Notes: a model not told the origin generated them from the letters alone. A stretch of DNA of 6,777 bases from an uncultured Alistipes sp. (GCA_900769745.1 CAAGHX010000138.1:1-6777); one strand, 5' to 3'; shown: positions 1 to 6,707, counted from the stretch's first letter. Made by a program: numbers and translations.

Positions 1-18
1 TGATGGCAAATCTGCGTT

Positions 19-92
<74 letters not shown>

Positions 93-97
93 CATCG

Positions 98-131
98 AAA
101 CCTGTGTAACGAAAGTTATGCAGGTTTTTTT
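98..131 (+). terminator. Intrinsic terminator of the tRNA transcript
   Basis: A 13-bp stem, 98-110 with 115-127, contains two G-T wobbles and closes on a GAAA tetraloop (111-114). The 3' arm runs into an unbroken T-tract (125-131). It lies 6 nt after the tRNA and ends transcription before anmK, so anmK needs its own promoter. Confidence 0.9.
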
Positions 132-160
132 GTTTGGTTGGCCAAAATTTGCTACCTTTG
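129..160 (+). promoter_or_regulatory. Bacteroidota-type promoter for anmK
   Basis: The -33 element TTTG (129-132) and -7 element TACCTTTG (153-160, matching TAnnTTTG) are separated by 20 nt, the spacing expected for the Bacteroidota primary sigma factor. Transcription would start near 167, giving an untranslated leader of about 25 nt. The -33 box overlaps the T-tract of the tRNA terminator, so the two elements are packed together. Confidence 0.65.
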
Positions 161-191
161 AGTAGTACCAACCATTAACAAACTACACTAC

Positions 192-1343
192 ATGTATGCT
201 ATAGGTATAATGTCGGGCACGTCGCTCGACGGAGTGGATGCCGCACTGGTCGAGATCGAGGGCCGAGGTGTGGCCACAAAGGTTTCGCTCATTGGATTCA
301 CCACAACCGATATTCCCGAAGAGATTAAGCAGGAGATTCGCCGCGCCGTAAAGCCATCGACTGGCACTGTGGATTTGCTCTGCTCTCTGAACTTCAAGCT
401 GGGCTACCTCTTTGCCGAGGCTGCCAAAGCCGTATGCCGCAAGGCAGATTTCCCTATCGAGAAGGTCGATTTCATCGCCTCGCACGGCCAGACCGTATGG
501 CACATACCCAAGCCTGATGGCGATTTTGCCCGCTCAACATTGCAGATTGGCGAGCCAGCCGTCATAGCTTACGAAACAGGCGTGAAGGTAGCGTCAAACT
601 TCCGCACGATGGATATTGCCGCTGGTGGTGAGGGCGCACCTCTTGTGCCTTACAGCGAGTTTGTACTCTACTCTTCGCCCAACGAAAATGTGGCTCTGCA
701 GAATATCGGTGGCATCGGAAATGTGACCGTACTCCCATCAACGGGCAATATGGCCGATGTTTATGCCTTCGACACAGGCCCCGGAAATATGATTATCGAC
801 GAACTGATGCAACGACTCTACTCACGCCCCTACGACGAGGGTGGTGCAGTTGCGGCGAGCGGAACGGTAAACCAAGAGATGCTCGCGGAGCTGATGTCGC
901 ACCCATATATCTCGATGCCACTACCCAAAAGCACCGGCCGCGAGATGTTTGGCGAGCAATATACTTTAGGATTGATGGAGCGCTGGGGCAGCCTCCCCGC
1001 TGCCGACCTTGTCGCCACAGCCACAGCTTTTACAGCCTGCACCATAGCCGAGGCGTATCGCCGCTTCATTATTCCCAAGTGGCCTATCAACCGTACCGTA
1101 CTTGGTGGCGGAGGCGCACACAACGCCACGCTACGCCGTATGCTTTCGGACGAGTTGCCAGGTGTGGAGGTTACAACGCAGGAGCAGATTGGTCTTTCAT
1201 CGGATGCTAAAGAGGCTATCGCCTTTGCGATTATGGGCAACGAAACGCTGCACGGCTACCCATCGAACGTATGCTCGGCAACGGGAGCTTCGCGCCACGT
1301 TATATTAGGTAACATCACCCCCGCCCCGAATAAAGATTTTTAG
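192..1343 (+). CDS. anmK: Anhydro-N-acetylmuramic acid kinase (AnmK)
   Basis: AnmK is a cytoplasmic sugar kinase of peptidoglycan recycling. It hydrolyses the 1,6-anhydro bond of anhydro-MurNAc and phosphorylates it with ATP, giving MurNAc-6-phosphate. The protein has 383 residues, close to the family norm of about 370, and looks complete. Family signatures appear in order: GIMSGTSLDGVD at 5-16 (N-terminal nucleotide-phosphate loop), ASHGQTVWH at 96-104, LQIGEP at 117-122, QNIGGIGN at 170-177, FDTGPGN at 193-199 with the presumed catalytic base D194, GGGGAHN at 305-311, and the C-terminal LSSDAKEAIAFA at 335-346. The start is the first ATG after the promoter and opens directly on the family's typical N-terminus. 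There is no clear Shine-Dalgarno sequence, as usual in this phylum. The gene stands alone, between the tRNA terminator and a convergent neighbour. No other recycling gene (murQ, nagZ, ampG) is in the window. Confidence 0.97.
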   Translation: MYAIGIMSGTSLDGVDAALVEIEGRGVATKVSLIGFTTTDIPEEIKQEIRRAVKPSTGTVDLLCSLNFKLGYLFAEAAKAVCRKADFPIEKVDFIASHGQTVWHIPKPDGDFARSTLQIGEPAVIAYETGVKVASNFRTMDIAAGGEGAPLVPYSEFVLYSSPNENVALQNIGGIGNVTVLPSTGNMADVYAFDTGPGNMIIDELMQRLYSRPYDEGGAVAASGTVNQEMLAELMSHPYISMPLPKSTGREMFGEQYTLGLMERWGSLPAADLVATATAFTACTIAEAYRRFIIPKWPINRTVLGGGGAHNATLRRMLSDELPGVEVTTQEQIGLSSDAKEAIAFAIMGNETLHGYPSNVCSATGASRHVILGNITPAPNKDF

Positions 1344-1356
1344 TGAGGTAAAAAAT

Positions 1357-1388
1357 AGCCTGCTACATTTTAGGTAGCAGGCTTTATT
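1357..1388. terminator. Bidirectional terminator between convergent genes
   Basis: A perfect 10-bp stem, AGCCTGCTAC (1357-1366) with GTAGCAGGCT (1374-1383), has a 7-nt loop. An A-run precedes it (1350-1355) and T-rich sequence follows (1383-1390), so both strands read as stem plus T-run. It starts 13 nt after the anmK stop and lies 5 nt beyond the stop codon of the minus-strand gene. Confidence 0.85.
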
Positions 1389-2633
1389 TTACTCCTCGTA
1401 TGGTGATTGCCAAAACCACTTATCATCACAAACTCTAAGAACGCCCCAGCCTACGGCGTTAGATTTAGAATTAATCTTATCGTAGGGCATTAAAGCAATA
1501 TAACGATATGTCTGCCCCTCAATTACTGTTTCGGCATTGAAACGAGCCTCGTCCATACACGATAGATAGTAAAGATTCTTTGCCATATAGCGGTCGAGAT
1601 AATACTCCTTAGTCTGCTTCGAGCGATTGTTCCAATTTGCGTTGTCGTTTAACTTCAATGGTTTGTCACTGCGAAGATACTCTCTTACCTCGGCGATTGA
1701 GAGCATTTCATCATTCTCGTTCAAGACATACGCCTCAAATGTAGGATCTACCCATAACCATTTGTTAAGAGTGTTACTATAAACTGTCGTTATCACGTGG
1801 CAATCACTCACAAAGTCGCGTGGCAGACAAGTCACAAAACGAGCCTTGAAGCCCATTGCCAAATATACCTCGGTAAGCATTTGCGCCATCATACGACAAT
1901 TCACACCTCTATCCTCCTTCTGGCAAAGCTCAATTATTGCAATAGTATTTTTTATTTCAGGATTGTCAGAACTACCATCGTGTCGCACTACATTGTGCAC
2001 CCAATGTAGAAGATTTTTTATTTTTGAAATCTCGTCGCCTGCACCTGCTACACTATCCAATTTATACTCCTCACGCAAGCGAACCAAATCGGGGTCATTA
2101 GGTGCAGCATATTTAAACTTCATTCCCTCTGGGACCAAACCTCGATGATATGGTTTTGCGTTTTTTAGTTTTTGCTTATAATCGCCCCACTCTACAAGCC
2201 TCTCCATACAGGCCTTAAAACGAGGCTCCTTACGAATAGCGTCAAGGTCGCTGTCGTTGTTTATATATTGTAGATTAATCTCCTCGTTGTCGATAACTCT
2301 ATCGGCATAGTACTCAAAGGTTTTTAACGCTCCTTTCTTATCTCCTGCCAAGGTTTGGTAGCAGGCAAGACCGTAGTAAAAGTCGCCATTAAGATCGGTG
2401 TCATATAGATACTCCATTCTTACAGAGTCGGGTTGATCCATAATGATTTTACGATATCGCTCTTGATTGGCAACAAGTTTTCGCCAACTCTTATTTTCGT
2501 AAAGTTGATCTGCTTCTTTATCAAGACGACTTAGTTGCTCTTGCCATTCGGGGGTTTGCGCCCACGATGTGGAAAGGCTTACTGTGAAGAGAAAAATAAT
2601 AAATGTTTTTAGGTTTGCAACAGTTGTTTTCAT
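1389..2633 (-). CDS. Exported transglutaminase-like (papain-fold) protein
   Basis: This 414-residue protein is probably secreted to the periplasm. The ATG at 2633 is chosen because it opens a classic signal peptide: MKTT, a basic stretch, the hydrophobic core FIIFLFTVSL, then SWA before Q26 as a likely signal peptidase I site. There is no lipobox. The reading frame stays open upstream to 2780, but those 49 residues lack signal character and overlap a structured RNA element. Residues about 30-150 are helix-rich and resemble TPR-type repeats, ending in DSDLDAIRKEPRFKACM (127-143). Residues about 200-300 match the transglutaminase core with the expected Cys-His-Asp order: C246 in GVNCRMMAQML, H279 in SDCHVITTV, and D296 in WLWVDPTF. 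Members of this fold act as transglutaminases, proteases or other cysteine hydrolases, and the substrate cannot be inferred. By eye it is poorer in G+C than its neighbours: 1921-1980 is 33% GC, against 62% for 841-900 and 55% for 5881-5940. It appears to be monocistronic. Confidence 0.88.
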   Translation of the reverse strand: MKTTVANLKTFIIFLFTVSLSTSWAQTPEWQEQLSRLDKEADQLYENKSWRKLVANQERYRKIIMDQPDSVRMEYLYDTDLNGDFYYGLACYQTLAGDKKGALKTFEYYADRVIDNEEINLQYINNDSDLDAIRKEPRFKACMERLVEWGDYKQKLKNAKPYHRGLVPEGMKFKYAAPNDPDLVRLREEYKLDSVAGAGDEISKIKNLLHWVHNVVRHDGSSDNPEIKNTIAIIELCQKEDRGVNCRMMAQMLTEVYLAMGFKARFVTCLPRDFVSDCHVITTVYSNTLNKWLWVDPTFEAYVLNENDEMLSIAEVREYLRSDKPLKLNDNANWNNRSKQTKEYYLDRYMAKNLYYLSCMDEARFNAETVIEGQTYRYIALMPYDKINSKSNAVGWGVLRVCDDKWFWQSPYEE

Positions 2634-2682
2634 ATAGCTATAAATTATAATGGTTTGAGCAACATCGTTTGGTGAGTTGCAC

Positions 2683-2756
2683 AAATAAAAAGCGCAGACA
2701 TCACCATACGCTGTCGGGCTCACCACAAGCCACAATTCTATATGGGAAATCTGCGC
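2683..2756 (-). terminator. Terminator-like or attenuator stem upstream of the transglutaminase-like gene
   Basis: On the minus strand GCGCAGA (2756-2750) pairs perfectly with TCTGCGC (2698-2692), which is followed at once by TTTTT, A, TTT (2691-2683). The enclosed 51 nt can fold further: CCATAT (2745-2740) with GTATGG (2709-2704), then GGCT (2731-2728) with AGCC (2720-2717) closing a 7-nt loop. The long loop makes it weaker than an ordinary terminator. It sits 50 nt upstream of the start codon at 2633 and shares bases with the alternative rod fold, so conditional termination is plausible but inferred. Confidence 0.45.
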
Positions 2757-2876
2757 ACTAAGGCATAATCTCCCCAACAAGAATTGTTCTAACTCGTCAG
2801 CATACGAGGTGGTGATTCGACAGCGATTGAGTTATTTAATATGTATGTATTTCCCAACACCGAGGTGTTGCTGTTG
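2683..2876 (-). ncRNA. Structured 5' leader or small RNA candidate, unknown class
   Basis: The region follows a -7 box on the minus strand and ends in a T-run. It begins with a hairpin, CAACAC-CTCG-GTGTTG (2870-2855). A rod can then form. CGCTGTCG (2825-2818) pairs perfectly with CGACAGCG (2716-2709), and TCACCAC (2815-2809) with GTGGTGA (2726-2720). Inside a bubble sits a side hairpin, CTCGT/ACGAG (2808-2804 with 2797-2793). Next, ACAATTCT (2787-2780) pairs with AGAATTGT (2739-2732), and TGGGGAG (2776-2770) with TTTCCCA (2749-2743, two G-T wobbles). A competing fold ends in a terminator-like stem. It may be an attenuator or riboswitch leader for the gene starting at 2633, or an independent RNA of about 190 nt. 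The length and rod shape make a 6S-like RNA worth testing. I see no signature of the TPP, cobalamin, SAM, SRP, tmRNA or RNase P families. Function is unassigned. Confidence 0.5.
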
Positions 2877-2884
2877 CAAATATA
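2877..2884 (-). promoter_or_regulatory. Bacteroidota -7 box for the structured RNA and downstream gene
   Basis: The minus strand reads TATATTTG (2884-2877), a full match to TAnnTTTG and identical to the octamer before nadB. Transcription would start near 2870. No convincing -33 TTTG is seen about 20 nt upstream, so the promoter is either activator-dependent or weak. If it drives the gene at 2633, the leader is about 235 nt, unusually long. Confidence 0.5.
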
Positions 2885-3042
2885 CAATTTTTTTTAATCA
2901 CTTATGTATGTAAACATAATTAATGGCCTGCTTCCCCGAAAGAAAGACTGGCGTTTTTAATAGAGAAAGTTTACCTCTCTAGTTCATTAACAGATGGAGC
3001 CTATATGACATATTCCAAGATCGCCATCAGTTAGCATGACAC
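2885..3042. other. Unassigned intergenic stretch
   Basis: These 158 bases are AT-rich and hold no convincing reading frame or RNA gene that I recognise. Small inverted repeats are visible: TAGAGA (2961-2966) with TCTCTA (2976-2981) around a 9-nt loop, and GATGG with CCATC near 2993-3028 enclosing the near-palindrome ATATGACATAT. A T8 tract lies at 2888-2895. The stretch could be the 5' part of a small plus-strand RNA ending at the terminator at 3043-3080, but no plus-strand -7 box was found to support that. Confidence 0.3.
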
Positions 3043-3080
3043 AAAAACTCCTGCTCAACAGACGTTGAACAGGAGTTTTT
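3043..3080. terminator. Bidirectional terminator, probable end of the nad operon
   Basis: AAAAACTCCTG (3043-3053) pairs perfectly over 11 bp with CAGGAGTTTTT (3070-3080). After one mismatch, TCAAC/GTTGA extends the stem to an AGAC loop. A-runs and T-runs flank it symmetrically, so it works in either direction. No nearer hairpin follows nadA, so this is the best candidate for the end of the nadBCA transcript, about 180 nt past the nadA stop. Confidence 0.82.
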
Positions 3081-3250
3081 CAATCTTTAGTCCGAGCAAG
3101 GCTTCAGAGGCTTCAAAGCCTCGAGCCCATAAAATCGTATAAGGCGAGCTATTTTGAGAATTGCCGAAGTCCGAAAAACCGCAGTTTACTCTGCGTAAAT
3201 GAGGATTTTGAGGACGAGCAAGGCGCCAAAAGAGCCGCATTAGACGGTTT
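3081..3250 (-). repeat. Hairpin-rich intergenic repeat candidate
   Basis: The segment lies between the nadA stop and its terminator. It contains CGAGCAAGGC twice in direct orientation (3093-3102 and 3215-3224). It has a 16-nt palindrome, GAGGCTTCAAAGCCTC (3107-3122), extendable by GGCT (3100-3103) with AGCC (3124-3127). It also has a hairpin CGCAG/CTGCG (3180-3184 with 3191-3195). A 61-codon frame on the minus strand (3240-3055) runs through it into the terminator and is probably a chance reading of the repeat. From memory, intergenic units with this kind of translated pattern recur in Alistipes-like Bacteroidales genomes. That is recall, not a search result. The ends are estimates. Confidence 0.45.
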
Positions 3251-3261
3251 TACAATCGATT

Positions 3262-4191
3262 TTATTTAATAGATACCATATTCAAAATAGCCTTCTCGGC
3301 CGCTTTACGAGTAGCCTCATCAAGCAGAATCTCGGGCGACTCAGACTCAAGGCATGCCACGATATTCTCGAGCGTCACCATCTTCATCGACTCGCACTCA
3401 TTGCAACGCTTGCCGCACTTTGTTGGCGCGGGGATAAATCGCTTGGCAGGCAACTTCTTCTCCATCTCGGCCAAGATACCCGCCTCAGTAACAACGATAA
3501 ACTCCTCGGCCTCACACTGAGCGCAGTACTCCAAGATACCCGCCGTAGAGCCTACATAGTCGCCAGCAGCTACCACCTCGGCTTTACACTCGGGGTGAAC
3601 GACAACCTTTGCCGCAGGGTACTGCTGCTTGAGCGCCTCGATGCCCTCCAACGAGAACTTCTCGTGCACGTCGCACGCACCATCCCACAACACCATATTG
3701 TCACGGCCAGTCTTCTCCTTGATGTATCGACCCAAGTTGCGGTCGGGAGCAAAGATGATTGGCTGCTCGCGTGGGATGCTCTCCACCACCTGCAACGCAT
3801 TCGACGATGTGCAGCAGATATCGGTCAGAGCCTTCACACCCACCGACGTATTCACATACGAAACCACCTTATAGCCTGGGTAGTTCTTCTTGAAGGCTGC
3901 AAAATTGGCCGCATCACACGACTCAGCCAACGAACAACCCGCCTCGGCAACGGGGATAAGCACCTTCTTATTAGGCGAAAGCACCTTTGCCGTCTCGGCC
4001 ATAAAATTTACACCCGCAAAGAGAATGATTGGCGCATCGATATCGCGAGCCTTCACCGACAGAGCAAGCGAGTCGCCAAGAAAATCGGCAACAGCCTGCA
4101 CCTCAGGGGCGGTGTAGTAGTGAGCCAGAATAACGGCACCCTTCTCGCGTTTGAGCTGCTCGATACGCTGCATTAGCTCTTGTTGTGTCAT
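3262..4191 (-). CDS. nadA: Quinolinate synthase A (NadA)
   Basis: NadA is a cytoplasmic [4Fe-4S] enzyme that condenses iminoaspartate with dihydroxyacetone phosphate to quinolinate. The protein has 309 residues, the length of the compact NadA class. Motifs in order: GAVILAHYY (18-26) with the active-site His/Tyr region, FAGVNFMAETAK (58-69), AGCSLAESC (84-92), SYVNTSVGVKAL (111-122), TSSNA (128-132), FAPDRNLG (147-154), LWDGACDVHEKF (168-179), VHPECKAEV (198-206), STAGI (215-219), and CESMKMVTLENI (266-277). The three cluster ligands are most likely C86, C202 and C266 by analogy with characterised NadA proteins. Two further cysteines, C259 and C263, sit just before C266 and could form a redox pair. 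It is last in the operon, starting 26 nt after nadC. The start ATG is followed directly by the family N-terminal helix. No strong Shine-Dalgarno sequence is visible. The enzyme is expected to be oxygen-sensitive. Confidence 0.97.
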   Translation of the reverse strand: MTQQELMQRIEQLKREKGAVILAHYYTAPEVQAVADFLGDSLALSVKARDIDAPIILFAGVNFMAETAKVLSPNKKVLIPVAEAGCSLAESCDAANFAAFKKNYPGYKVVSYVNTSVGVKALTDICCTSSNALQVVESIPREQPIIFAPDRNLGRYIKEKTGRDNMVLWDGACDVHEKFSLEGIEALKQQYPAAKVVVHPECKAEVVAAGDYVGSTAGILEYCAQCEAEEFIVVTEAGILAEMEKKLPAKRFIPAPTKCGKRCNECESMKMVTLENIVACLESESPEILLDEATRKAAEKAILNMVSIK

Positions 4192-4217
4192 ATCTTTAAG
4201 TTATTTGCTTCGACTTC

Positions 4218-5069
4218 CTACTTCTCAACCTGGATATTCATGCTGATATCCATAGCCTTAACTGTGTGGGTGAGTGCACCTACGCTGATGTAGTCAACGC
4301 CAGTTGCAGCCACCTCCTTCAAACGAGGGATGTTCATATTACCCGACGCCTCGGTCTTGATTGGCTTGCCAGTTGACTTGATATATGCAGCCGCCTCGGT
4401 CATAGCCTCGTTGGTCATATTATCGAACATAATGATATCGGCACCAGCAGCCACAGCCTCCTGCACCTCGGCCAAGCAAGTAGCCTCAACCTCAATCTTC
4501 ACACCCTCGGCAATACGTGAGCGCACCTGCTCAACAGCCTTTGTGATGCCGCCAGCCATCTTGATATGGTTATCCTTAATCATAGCCATATCATAGAGAC
4601 CCATACGGTGGTTTGTACCGCCACCATCCTTTACGGCCATCTTATCCAACACGCGCAAACCTGGAGCAGTCTTACGTGTATCCAAAAGCTCGGTTGTTGT
4701 GCCGGCCAACTCCTTCACATACTTAGCTGTCTCGGTTGCGATACCGCACATACGCTGGAAGATGTTGAGCGACAAACGCTCGCCACGAAGCAATGTAGGA
4801 TATGTAGCCTCAACCTTCAAGATTACATCACCCTTCTTCACACTATCGCCATTCTGGAAGTATGGAGTGAAAACAGTATCGGCCTGGAAACGCTCGTAAA
4901 CCATCTTCACAATCTCCAAACCTGAGACTACACCATCCTGCTTGGCTGTCATTGTAGCCACAGCATTCATCGACTCAGGGATAATTGACTCTGTTGTGAT
5001 ATCGCCAGTGTTGATATCCTCCTCGATACCGAGGTCAATGAGTTTGTTGATTAAATTTTCGTATTGCAT
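4218..5069 (-). CDS. nadC: Nicotinate-nucleotide pyrophosphorylase, carboxylating (NadC/QPRTase)
   Basis: NadC converts quinolinate and PRPP to nicotinic acid mononucleotide, CO2 and pyrophosphate in the cytoplasm. The protein has 283 residues, typical of the type II phosphoribosyltransferase family, and looks complete. Visible features in order: EEDINTGDIT (16-25), RGERLSLN (95-102), LDTRKTAPGLR (129-139) with substrate-binding basic residues, AVKDGGGTNHR (145-155), MIKDNHI (163-169) with K165, IEVEA (192-196), FDNM (215-218), EASGN (240-244) and ISVGALTH (261-268) near the phosphate-binding end of the barrel. The start lies 6 nt after the nadB stop, so the two are almost certainly co-transcribed and perhaps translationally coupled. 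nadA follows after 26 nt. Confidence 0.97.
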   Translation of the reverse strand: MQYENLINKLIDLGIEEDINTGDITTESIIPESMNAVATMTAKQDGVVSGLEIVKMVYERFQADTVFTPYFQNGDSVKKGDVILKVEATYPTLLRGERLSLNIFQRMCGIATETAKYVKELAGTTTELLDTRKTAPGLRVLDKMAVKDGGGTNHRMGLYDMAMIKDNHIKMAGGITKAVEQVRSRIAEGVKIEVEATCLAEVQEAVAAGADIIMFDNMTNEAMTEAAAYIKSTGKPIKTEASGNMNIPRLKEVAATGVDYISVGALTHTVKAMDISMNIQVEK

Positions 5070-5075
5070 AGTTGC

Positions 5076-6707
5076 CTAAAAGTTTAAATAATTTCCATTC
5101 ACTGGGGCTGTTGCCACCTCCTGGCCACACTTCTGCACCGAGTGGAGAGCAAAGCTCTCGTCGGCACAAGGATAATCCTCGCGGTAGTGGCCACCGCGAC
5201 TCTCCTTGCGGAGCAGAGCGGGAATCATAATAAGCGATGCCACGGTGAGCAATCGCCAAGCAGCATCATCGTAGAACTCTTTACACTTTGCCTCAGGGCC
5301 AACATCGCAACGAGCCAAAAGCTCCTCCTTCAAAGCCTCAATCTGGCCGAGTCCCTCCTTCAAGCCCTCCTCGCAGCGGACAATGGCTGCATAAGAGTTC
5401 ATAATCTCTGACACACGCTGCTTAAGCTGCAGATAGCGCTCACGATTGGCCATATCGATTCTGTACATCTTCTCAAACTCGGGGCTCTCGCTCGACGCTC
5501 CCACACAAGCAGAATCTTCAACAGCACGATTGGCAAACACGAGGCACTCGATAAGCGAGTTCGAAGCCAATCGGTTAGCACCCATAATACCCGTTGCGGC
5601 AATCTCACCGCAGACATACAGACGCTTGATGTCGGTGCGACCGTTGCTGTTCGACACGACACCTCCCACTGTATAGTGCGCCGCTGGCGCTACAGGAATC
5701 TCCTGCGTGAGGTCGTAACCGAAGTCCTTACACTTGGCTGTGATGCCTGGGAAACGCTTGAGGATAATATCTTTATCGAGATGGCGCAACGACAATGTCA
5801 CGTATGGCGTGCCATCCTTCTGCATCTGCTTATAAATCGAGCGGGCAACGATATCACGTGGAGCAAGCTCCGCCAACTCGTGGATTGGCACCATAAATCG
5901 CTTGCCGTTCTTATCCAGCAGATGAGCGCCCTCGCCTCTGACAGCCTCGCTGATAAGGAACGCCTTCGATGAATCTTTCAAATAGAGACCCGATGGGTGG
6001 AACTGGATAAACTCCATATCCATAACCCTACAACCCGCATTATAGGCTATGGCCAAGCCATCACCAACGGTTGTCTCGGGATTTGTAGTGCGTGCATAGA
6101 TAGCCGACGTACCGCCCGAAGTGAGGAATACATGGTTTGCCAACAGCAACACCTCGCAACCATTCTCGTCAGCACCGGCAGCCAACTCCTCGTTCTTACT
6201 CCAGCATCTCACGCCATAGCAGGTGCCATCGCTGATGAGCAAATCCAGAAGCAGAGTATTTTCAAACACGGTGATATTCTCCTTCTCTGCCACCTTCGAG
6301 ATAGCAAACTCGGTAATCCAACGGCCCGTAGCGTCACCTCCGGCGTGAAGTATTCTGCGCTTATGATGACCACCCTCAAGACCTAAAGCCAAAGCTCCAT
6401 TCTCGGTGTCAAACTTCATTCCGTCTGCAATAATCTCGGCGATACGGTCGGGACCTTCATTCACCAGGATATCGACTGCCGAATCTTCACACAAGCCTCG
6501 ACCTGCAATCAGAGTATCGGATTTATGAATCTGGGGATCATCTTCAAACGATGTAACGGCAGCGATACCTCCCTGAGCATTAAAAGAGTTGCTCTCACGA
6601 AGGAGGGTTTTGGTGATGACTGCCACACTGCCCTTGAACGAAGCCTTATAGGCCGCATACAGACCAGCAAGTCCGCTACCGATGATTATGTAATCAAACT
6701 TACGCAT
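5076..6707 (-). CDS. nadB: L-aspartate oxidase (NadB)
   Basis: NadB is an FAD flavoprotein that oxidises L-aspartate to iminoaspartate for NAD synthesis. It can pass electrons to fumarate, which suits an anaerobe. The protein has 543 residues, the usual length. It opens with the FAD Rossmann motif IIIGSGLAGLYAA (7-19). Then come SFNAQGGIAAV (41-51), EGGHHKRRILHAGGDATG (111-128), QFHPSG (235-240), RGEGAHLL (257-264), APRDIVAR (282-289), PAAHYTVGGV (341-350) and GANRLASNS (376-384), followed by the helical C-terminal domain. Residues matching the E. coli active site by position and context are E111, H237, R284, H344 and R379. The frame is open upstream to 6773, but M1 at 6707 is chosen because it lies directly before the Rossmann strand and downstream of the -7 box. 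It is the first gene of the nadB-nadC-nadA operon. Confidence 0.97.
   Translation of the reverse strand: MRKFDYIIIGSGLAGLYAAYKASFKGSVAVITKTLLRESNSFNAQGGIAAVTSFEDDPQIHKSDTLIAGRGLCEDSAVDILVNEGPDRIAEIIADGMKFDTENGALALGLEGGHHKRRILHAGGDATGRWITEFAISKVAEKENITVFENTLLLDLLISDGTCYGVRCWSKNEELAAGADENGCEVLLLANHVFLTSGGTSAIYARTTNPETTVGDGLAIAYNAGCRVMDMEFIQFHPSGLYLKDSSKAFLISEAVRGEGAHLLDKNGKRFMVPIHELAELAPRDIVARSIYKQMQKDGTPYVTLSLRHLDKDIILKRFPGITAKCKDFGYDLTQEIPVAPAAHYTVGGVVSNSNGRTDIKRLYVCGEIAATGIMGANRLASNSLIECLVFANRAVEDSACVGASSESPEFEKMYRIDMANRERYLQLKQRVSEIMNSYAAIVRCEEGLKEGLGQIEALKEELLARCDVGPEAKCKEFYDDAAWRLLTVASLIMIPALLRKESRGGHYREDYPCADESFALHSVQKCGQEVATAPVNGNYLNF

Noticed and set aside
2634..2780. 49-residue N-terminal extension of the transglutaminase-like protein
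   Set aside because: The signal peptide begins at the internal Met at 2633. The extension would bury it and is read across strongly structured RNA with a T-run.
2709..2825. Insertion sequence or MITE delimited by the inverted repeats
   Set aside because: The arms are followed by further nested pairs down to a short loop, no flanking target duplication is seen, and a T-run and -7 box sit where an RNA gene would have them. RNA structure explains it better.
2683..2876. A known riboswitch class, SRP RNA, tmRNA or RNase P RNA
   Set aside because: The conserved cores I would look for, such as the TPP CTGAGA box or the SRP GGAAGGAAGCAGC loop, are absent, and the length does not fit tmRNA or RNase P RNA.
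3055..3240. 61-codon minus-strand frame as a small protein gene
   Set aside because: It lies wholly within the hairpin-rich repeat, ends inside the terminator stem, and shows no domain, signal or coding-like composition. It reads as a chance translation of a repeat.
3595..4176. 193-codon plus-strand frame
   Set aside because: It is wholly antisense to nadA, whose frame contains every family motif. The overlap is a by-product of its codon use.
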